Source of the DNA: Patescibacteria group bacterium
GTDB lineage: Bacteria > Patescibacteriota > Dojkabacteria > SC72
NCBI GenBank assembly: GCA_003518125.1
Contig: DOZG01000010.1
Location: forward strand, 1-6,914
Length of the DNA stretch: 6,914 bases
Direction of reading: 5' to 3'
The notes under the pieces: model-generated
What the model was told of the DNA's origin: nothing
What the model saw: only the letters and a program-made list of their open reading frames with translations
Databases searched by the model: none
Part shown: in pieces, positions 1-3,819 of the stretch
Layout: every line of letters begins with the position of its first letter
Numbering within the stretch: the stretch's first letter is position 1
Program-made: the position numbers and the translations under genes

Positions 1-401
1 GATCTTACGTATTTAAGAGCTTTTGTGTCTTTTTTAAGCTGTTTATAGAAATATCTGGCTGTTAGTTTATTTATCTCGTATAGTTTGGCAATATGTGTGT
101 TAATCTGTGGTTTTACAAGTTCTACACCAGCCTCTTTTGCTAATTTCTCTAATGCTTCTGGAAAGTCAATATTTTCAATTTGTTGTATGAAGTTAAATAT
201 ATCGCCAGATTCTCCACATCCGAAACATTTGTATCTCTGTAGTTCTGGGCTTACTATGAATGAAGGGGTTTTTTCACTATGAAATGGACATATACCAGAG
301 AAGTTTTTTCCTGTTGGTTTTAATTCAACATATTTACTAAGTTCGTTCACTATATCCAAGCGATTTTTTATCTCTTCGATTTGTACTCGATTTCCATCCA
401 T
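1..401 (-). CDS. dnaG: DNA primase DnaG, N-terminal part (gene continues past the left edge)
   Basis: DnaG makes the RNA primers for DNA replication at the fork, working with the replicative helicase. The window holds the first 133 codons, starting at ATG 401. The CHC2 zinc-binding domain is plain: CPFH (C38, H41) and CFGCG (C59, C62), with the family signature SEKTPSF between them. Next come the family-typical stretches GDIFNFIQ and FPEALEKLAKEAG, then YEINKLTARYFYKQL, which leads into the RNA polymerase (TOPRIM-containing) domain. That catalytic domain and the helicase-binding C-terminus lie outside the window. The zinc ligands sit within two residues of their E. coli positions, so the start looks right. 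The gene begins 15 bases after the stop of the rodZ-like gene. There is no Shine-Dalgarno sequence; an extended -10 element ends five bases before the ATG. In many bacteria dnaG is followed by rpoD, but that cannot be seen here. Confidence 0.96.
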   Translation of the reverse strand, partial: MDGNRVQIEEIKNRLDIVNELSKYVELKPTGKNFSGICPFHSEKTPSFIVSPELQRYKCFGCGESGDIFNFIQQIENIDFPEALEKLAKEAGVELVKPQINTHIAKLYEINKLTARYFYKQLKKDTKALKYVR

Positions 402-406
402 ACTGT

Positions 407-415
407 ATTATATCA
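407..415 (-). promoter_or_regulatory. Extended -10 promoter element directly before dnaG (possible leaderless start)
   Basis: Read on the minus strand this is TGATATAAT, a perfect TGnTATAAT extended -10. Its last base is five bases from the dnaG ATG, so the predicted transcription start falls on or next to the A of the start codon. No good -35 is visible 16-18 bases upstream (candidates TCAAAT or ATCAAA), but extended -10 promoters can work without one. Together with the missing ribosome binding site, this suggests a leaderless dnaG transcript in addition to read-through from upstream. Inferred from sequence only. Confidence 0.5.
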
Positions 416-416
416 A

Positions 417-1343
417 TTATTCGCAATCAATTTGATTATCATTGATTTGGCATGATAGTGAGCCTACATTATTACTGTTTGCTGGGATATTTAATTCTTC
501 ATCGTTAAAATATATTTTAGTGCTACCAATTTTCCCGGTTATAAGGGAGAAGTCTTCTTTAACTTCATACTCATATTCATTTCCAACCTGAAGAATTTGT
601 GAGAGTTTGTTTATTTTATCAACATTTAGTTGTATCCATACTGAAGAGTTTATAATTGAGAGTTTTACTGTATTAGGTCGTTGGGTTTCTTCTTCTGTCT
701 CTTGAGGTGGGGTGTAAGTTACTTTAAGTGTTTCAACACTTTCCTGAGTATTATTACCTTTCTTAGCAACTATCGTAATTAGGTTGATTCCTATATTTAA
801 GGATATATCTGTTTTAAAGCTTCCATCCTCAGAGATCTCGATTGGTGAGTCATTGATAAGGAGGGAGCTGTTTTTATCAGTTGTTCCTTCGATGGTAATT
901 ATCTCGTCTTCTACTGTACTTTCATTAGTTGGTGTTGATATTGAGATGTTAGGAGGGCTTTGGAATTGGTAGATTTGATATCCTATATAGAAGAGAACAC
1001 CAAGAAGGAAACTTACAGATATTAAGATAGCGAGAAGTCTCGGAGTAACAGGGAGTTTAATCTTACGACTCTTTATTGTTTCACGGGCTCTCCCTTTGTT
1101 TGGTTGTTGAGCTGGCATACTTCGTCTGTATATAGCAAGGATTCTGTCCTCATTAAGATTGAGATAATTTGTATAGATTTTTATAAATCCTTGTGCATAG
1201 ACATCCGAATCAAATCTATCAAAGGTATTAGCTTCAATATATTTAAGGAATCGCAATTGGATCTTTGTATCTAATGAGACTTCATCCAAGGTTTTATTTA
1301 AGAGTTCTCGTTGTTTTTTAAGGACTTCTCCTACTGTAATCAT
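417..1343 (-). CDS. RodZ-like protein: cytoplasmic HTH, one membrane helix, Ig-like domain and DUF4115-type C-terminus
   Basis: This 308-residue, probably single-pass membrane protein has RodZ architecture. Residues 1-75 are a RodZ/HTH_25-type helix-turn-helix, starting ITVGEVLKKQRE, with LDEVSLDTKI and then FLKYIEAN and YAQGFIKIYTNYL. A basic stretch (84-98) precedes the membrane helix at about 103-124. Outside the membrane, residues 131-210 look like a glucodextranase-B-type Ig fold (TPTNEST, IEGTT, EDGSF, GINLITIVAKKG). A short acidic, Thr-rich linker follows, then a DUF4115/RodZ_C-like beta domain (about 224-296: SSVWIQLNVDK, LQVGNEYEY, ITGKIGSTKIYFN). In E. coli, RodZ ties MreB filaments to the cell-wall elongation machinery; a similar shape or division role is inferred here, and MreB binding cannot be read from the sequence. 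It lies 20 bases after ftsK and 15 before dnaG, likely in one operon. The ATG has no Shine-Dalgarno sequence. It could instead act as a membrane-bound regulator. Confidence 0.88.
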   Translation of the reverse strand: MITVGEVLKKQRELLNKTLDEVSLDTKIQLRFLKYIEANTFDRFDSDVYAQGFIKIYTNYLNLNEDRILAIYRRSMPAQQPNKGRARETIKSRKIKLPVTPRLLAILISVSFLLGVLFYIGYQIYQFQSPPNISISTPTNESTVEDEIITIEGTTDKNSSLLINDSPIEISEDGSFKTDISLNIGINLITIVAKKGNNTQESVETLKVTYTPPQETEEETQRPNTVKLSIINSSVWIQLNVDKINKLSQILQVGNEYEYEVKEDFSLITGKIGSTKIYFNDEELNIPANSNNVGSLSCQINDNQIDCE

Positions 1344-1350
1344 AGGGATA

Positions 1351-1359
1351 AGTATATCA
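1351..1359 (-). promoter_or_regulatory. Extended -10 promoter element directly before the rodZ-like gene
   Basis: The minus strand reads TGATATACT, an extended -10 with five of six consensus bases in the hexamer. It lies in the 20-base gap after the ftsK stop codon, and seven bases separate it from the ATG, so transcription could start at the A of the ATG. The -35 position falls inside the 3' end of ftsK and is weak (TACAGA at 17 bases). The element has the same form and placement as the one before dnaG, which makes chance less likely. There is no Shine-Dalgarno sequence in the gap. Confidence 0.45.
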
Positions 1360-1363
1360 GATA

Positions 1364-3574
1364 CTAGGACTCTTCTGTATCGTCTGTGGAGTCTCCTAGA
1401 ACTTGTTTAATATTACTTACTAAGACATCTCGTGGTTTGGATCCATCTTGTGGGGTAACAGCTCCAGCTTTTTCTAATTGTTCCATTAGTCTTGCAGCTT
1501 TATTGTATCCAATCCTCAATCTTCTTTGTAAGTATGATGCTGAGGCTTTTTGGGCTGTAATTACAGTTTCTAAGGCCTGTTTAAATTCTGGATCTCTATC
1601 TACTATCTCTCCATTACTACCCTTTTTGGTCACTCCCCTCTCTATTGCAGTTGCTAATTCATCAGAGTATTCTATATGTTGTTCCTCTACCTGTTTCTTT
1701 ATGAAATTGATAAGATTTTCTGTGTCGCTAGTATCTGTAAATGTTCCTTGTACACGAATTGATTTTGGTGTTGTATTGTCTTTATAGAGCAGGTCTCCGT
1801 TACCAAGAAGTGTCTCTGCTCCAACCTGATCTAAGATGATTCTTGATTCCATGGCGGTAGCTACTGCATACGCTATTCTTCCAGGTATATTGGCTTTGAT
1901 AAGGCCGGTAATTACTTGGACACTAGGTCTTTGTGTAGCAATGATTAAATGAAGTCCTACTGCTCGTCCCATTTGTGCTAATCTTTGAATTTTTGTTTCT
2001 ACCTCTACCCCAGCAGCAAGCATTAGGTCTGCCATTTCATCGATAATTACTACGATATATGGCATAGCACTATACCCTATTGATTTGTTGTATTCAGTAA
2101 CCTTTTTTGCATGAGCCTGTTTAAGTATTCGATATCTTCTATTCATTTCCTCTATGCACCACTGTAGTACATTAGATACTAATTCCATATCTGTAATTAC
2201 GGGATTAAGTAGGTGTGGAATACCATTGTAGAGGGAAAGCTCAACCATTTTAGGATCTATCATGATGAATTTCACTTCATCTGGGGTTTTTGTATACAAG
2301 AGTCCTGTAATTATTGAATTTACACCTACTGATTTTCCTGTACCAGTTGCTCCAGCTACTAGTAGGTGAGGGATTTTTGTGAGGTCTTTAATTACTGTTC
2401 TTCCTGTAATATCTTTTCCAAGAAGTAAAGGTAGTTCGTAAAGATTTTCTTCAGTTTTAAGTTTCTTGACTAGATCTTTTACATATACATAGTTTGGCGT
2501 AGGGTTAGGAATCTCTACTCCTATATATGATGTTCCTGGTATTGGAGCCTCAATTCTTACGGAAGAGTTTTGCGAAGCTAGAGCTAGTGCCAAATCGTTT
2601 CCTAGATTTTTAATTCTTGATACTTTAGTTCCAACAGATATGCTAAGAGAGTATCTAACTACCGTTGGGCCGATTGCAATTTGTACAACCTTTCCATCTA
2701 TATCAAAGCTTTTTAATGTGGATTCGATAACTAAAGCATCTTTTTTGTACCTATCTTTATTCTGGGTCTGTTTCTCTGGTTCTTTGAGTATGTCTAGTGT
2801 TGGAAATACCCAATCTGTGTATTTAGGACTAGCTGGTTGTAAATTATCTTTTTTATCGGTGATTTTGTTTTTTTGAGTGGACGTATTATCTATATATTTA
2901 GTATCTTCTTTCCTACTAACGATACTTTGTTCTCCTGTTTTTATGGAGGTATTAAGAGAGTCATCATCCGAAGATGCTAATATCTTTTCAACTCTTTCCT
3001 CAGCATCCTGTTCTTTCTTTACCTTATTATTAGATGCAAAAAGTTTTTTTAGAGAAAATTTCTTATCTTCTTTTGGTTCCGCTATGAAATCGCTAATTTG
3101 TTCCAATGTTGTACCAGTAATTAAGGAGAAGGCGACTATTAGTATTAGGAGGATAAATATTATTTCAATGAATTGACCAACAATACCGTTAAGGAGTAAA
3201 TGTATTTCTCTACCGAGAATCCCACCAGAGTTAGCTAATTCTACTGGATCTTGCACTTTCTCAGGATCCATCCATATTGCAAGTAGTGTTGCAATTGTAA
3301 AGGCAGATACTGCTAACCCAACTATTTGTTTCCAAGAAGTGAACTTTTTACCACGAGTTATTAGATTGAGTGCAATGTAGAGTGTTGGTAGACTGAATAC
3401 TAAGGCAGAGAAACCTAGGAATATTTTTATCTTATTAAAGATTAAGGTACTTTCATCCATAAAGGGAGTAACTAGGAGTGTAAGACCAGCAACTAGAAGT
3501 ATCATTCCAAGAAAAATCTTGGTCTCTGTACTTTGAATATTAATACGATCTTTTTTCTTTTTCTTTCTGGGCAT
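1364..3574 (-). CDS. ftsK: DNA translocase FtsK/SpoIIIE
   Basis: FtsK is a hexameric, septum-anchored ATPase that pumps chromosomal DNA during cell division. Counting from ATG 3574 (736 residues): a very basic start (MPRKKKKKDR), four membrane helices at about 18-38, 48-73, 82-102 and 128-153, then a charged linker of about 110 residues, far shorter than E. coli's. The alpha domain follows (about 285-390), then the RecA-like motor with Walker A GATGTGKS (408-415), FIMIDPKMVELS, Walker B VVIIDE (508-513) and ATQRPS (546-551). The C-terminal gamma winged helix (about 660-720: ASASYLQRRLRIGYNKAARL, SKPRDVLV) is the part that reads polar DNA motifs (KOPS/SRS) in known homologues. The frame stays open to a TTG at 3619 (15 more residues). 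I prefer the ATG because the basic MPRKKKKK start is typical, and the TTG overlaps a TATAAT and an inverted repeat. It is the first gene of the leftward group. Confidence 0.96.
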   Translation of the reverse strand: MPRKKKKKDRINIQSTETKIFLGMILLVAGLTLLVTPFMDESTLIFNKIKIFLGFSALVFSLPTLYIALNLITRGKKFTSWKQIVGLAVSAFTIATLLAIWMDPEKVQDPVELANSGGILGREIHLLLNGIVGQFIEIIFILLILIVAFSLITGTTLEQISDFIAEPKEDKKFSLKKLFASNNKVKKEQDAEERVEKILASSDDDSLNTSIKTGEQSIVSRKEDTKYIDNTSTQKNKITDKKDNLQPASPKYTDWVFPTLDILKEPEKQTQNKDRYKKDALVIESTLKSFDIDGKVVQIAIGPTVVRYSLSISVGTKVSRIKNLGNDLALALASQNSSVRIEAPIPGTSYIGVEIPNPTPNYVYVKDLVKKLKTEENLYELPLLLGKDITGRTVIKDLTKIPHLLVAGATGTGKSVGVNSIITGLLYTKTPDEVKFIMIDPKMVELSLYNGIPHLLNPVITDMELVSNVLQWCIEEMNRRYRILKQAHAKKVTEYNKSIGYSAMPYIVVIIDEMADLMLAAGVEVETKIQRLAQMGRAVGLHLIIATQRPSVQVITGLIKANIPGRIAYAVATAMESRIILDQVGAETLLGNGDLLYKDNTTPKSIRVQGTFTDTSDTENLINFIKKQVEEQHIEYSDELATAIERGVTKKGSNGEIVDRDPEFKQALETVITAQKASASYLQRRLRIGYNKAARLMEQLEKAGAVTPQDGSKPRDVLVSNIKQVLGDSTDDTEES

Positions 3575-3604
3575 TTTAAAAGGATTATTAAATGAAATTA
3601 AGAG

Positions 3605-3619
3605 TTGATATTTTATCAA
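3605..3619. repeat. 15-bp inverted repeat in the ftsK leader (possible operator or small hairpin)
   Basis: TTGATA - TTT - TATCAA is a perfect 6-bp inverted repeat with a 3-base centre, lying 30-45 bases upstream of the ftsK ATG and downstream of its predicted promoter. It covers the alternative TTG start at 3617-3619. The half-site TTGATA recurs on the minus strand at 3660-3655 and at 416-411 before dnaG, so it may be part of a promoter-linked motif. With A/T-rich 6-bp arms it would be only a weak RNA hairpin; a protein-binding site is the other possibility. Confidence 0.4.
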
Positions 3620-3638
3620 TTATAGACTATTCTTACTA

Positions 3639-3668
3639 ACTATATCTATATTTATATCAATTTGTCAA
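3639..3668 (-). promoter_or_regulatory. Predicted sigma-70-type promoter for the ftsK operon
   Basis: On the minus strand there is a consensus -35 TTGACA (3668-3663), an 18-base spacer and a -10 TATAGT (3644-3639, five of six bases). Transcription would start near 3632 and give a leader of about 58 nt before ATG 3574. Other -10-like hexamers in the same A/T-rich stretch (TGATATAAA at 3658-3651; TATAAT at 3624-3619) could provide further starts. The -35 box is one arm of an inverted repeat shared with the opposing rpoB promoter. Confidence 0.6.
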
Positions 3669-3680
3669 AAAACCTTTGAC
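3664..3680. repeat. Inverted repeat joining the two divergent -35 boxes
   Basis: GTCAAA (3664-3669), a 5-base centre (AAACC) and TTTGAC (3675-3680) form a perfect 6-bp inverted repeat. Each arm overlaps the -35 box of one promoter: TTGACA leftward for ftsK and TTGACT rightward for rpoB. The two -35 hexamers are only 7 bases apart, so two RNA polymerases could hardly occupy both promoters at once. The symmetry may simply follow from having two consensus -35 boxes back to back, or it may serve as an operator. Confidence 0.55.
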
Positions 3681-3704
3681 TAGAAGCACTAAATATGTTA
3701 AACT
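3676..3704 (+). promoter_or_regulatory. Predicted promoter for rpoB (with extended -10)
   Basis: TTGACT (3676-3681, five of six consensus bases), a 17-base spacer and TAAACT (3699-3704), with TG one base before the hexamer (3696-3697) as in extended -10 promoters. The start point would be near 3711, giving a 5' leader of about 109 nt before rpoB. The region is divergent and close to the ftsK promoter. No rplJ-rplL genes precede rpoB in this window, so rpoB seems to have its own promoter. Confidence 0.6.
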
Positions 3705-3726
3705 ACCCGGAGTTATTTTTAAGTTG

Positions 3727-3738
3727 CTTTATATAAAG
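3727..3738. repeat. 12-bp perfect palindrome in the rpoB leader
   Basis: CTTTATATAAAG is identical to its own reverse complement. It sits about 16 bases after the predicted rpoB transcription start. It could be a protein-binding site; having no loop, it would not form a hairpin easily. It may also be chance in such A/T-rich DNA. Confidence 0.3.
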
Positions 3739-3763
3739 TGGTCTTCAAACAAGTATCGTTCTG

Positions 3764-3792
3764 CATTTTTGGTGGAGTGTCCACTAAAAATG
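3764..3792 (+). promoter_or_regulatory. 13-bp stem-loop in the rpoB 5' leader
   Basis: The left arm CATTTTTGGTGGA (3764-3776) pairs with the right arm TCCACTAAAAATG (3780-3792) around a GTG loop. All 13 pairs form in RNA, one of them a G-U (3771 with 3785). It ends 27 bases before the rpoB ATG. It is not a standard intrinsic terminator: the right arm ends in A-rich sequence and no U-run follows directly, on either strand. A role in mRNA stability, pausing or translational feedback on rpoB is possible but not shown. Confidence 0.6.
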
Positions 3793-3804
3793 TAATTTTT
3801 AACC

Positions 3805-3810
3805 TATAAT
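3805..3810 (+). promoter_or_regulatory. Consensus -10 hexamer close to the rpoB start codon
   Basis: TATAAT ends nine bases before the rpoB ATG. If used, transcripts would start around 3815-3820 and have a leader of zero to five bases. No good -35 is present at 16-18 bases (ACTAAA to CCACTA), and there is no TG extension, so this is weaker than the upstream promoter. It matches the pattern of -10-like elements just before dnaG and the rodZ-like gene. There is no Shine-Dalgarno sequence before this ATG. Confidence 0.35.
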
Positions 3811-3819
3811 CAATACCGT

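Noticed and set aside
85..282. Plus-strand 65-codon frame opposite dnaG
   Set aside because: It is antisense to the conserved CHC2 zinc-finger coding region of primase; it is a shadow frame.
1386..3176. Plus-strand open frames of 78-133 codons opposite ftsK
   Set aside because: They are antisense to conserved FtsK motor and membrane segments. Their hydrophobic, Ser/Cys-rich translations are typical of reverse-complement shadows.
3575..3619. TTG at 3619 as the true ftsK start (751 residues)
   Set aside because: The extra 15 residues show no family feature, the TTG overlaps a TATAAT and an inverted repeat, and ATG 3574 gives the typical basic MPRKKKKK start. It stays possible but less likely.
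3695..3736. Tiny ORF in the rpoB leader (MLNYPELFLSCFI)
   Set aside because: Its ATG overlaps the predicted -10 box, upstream of the expected transcript start, and it has no ribosome binding site or recognisable sequence.
3764..3792. The leader hairpin as a rho-independent terminator
   Set aside because: No U-run directly follows the stem on either strand; the right arm is A-rich. A terminator between promoter and rpoB would also need an antiterminator structure, and I see none.
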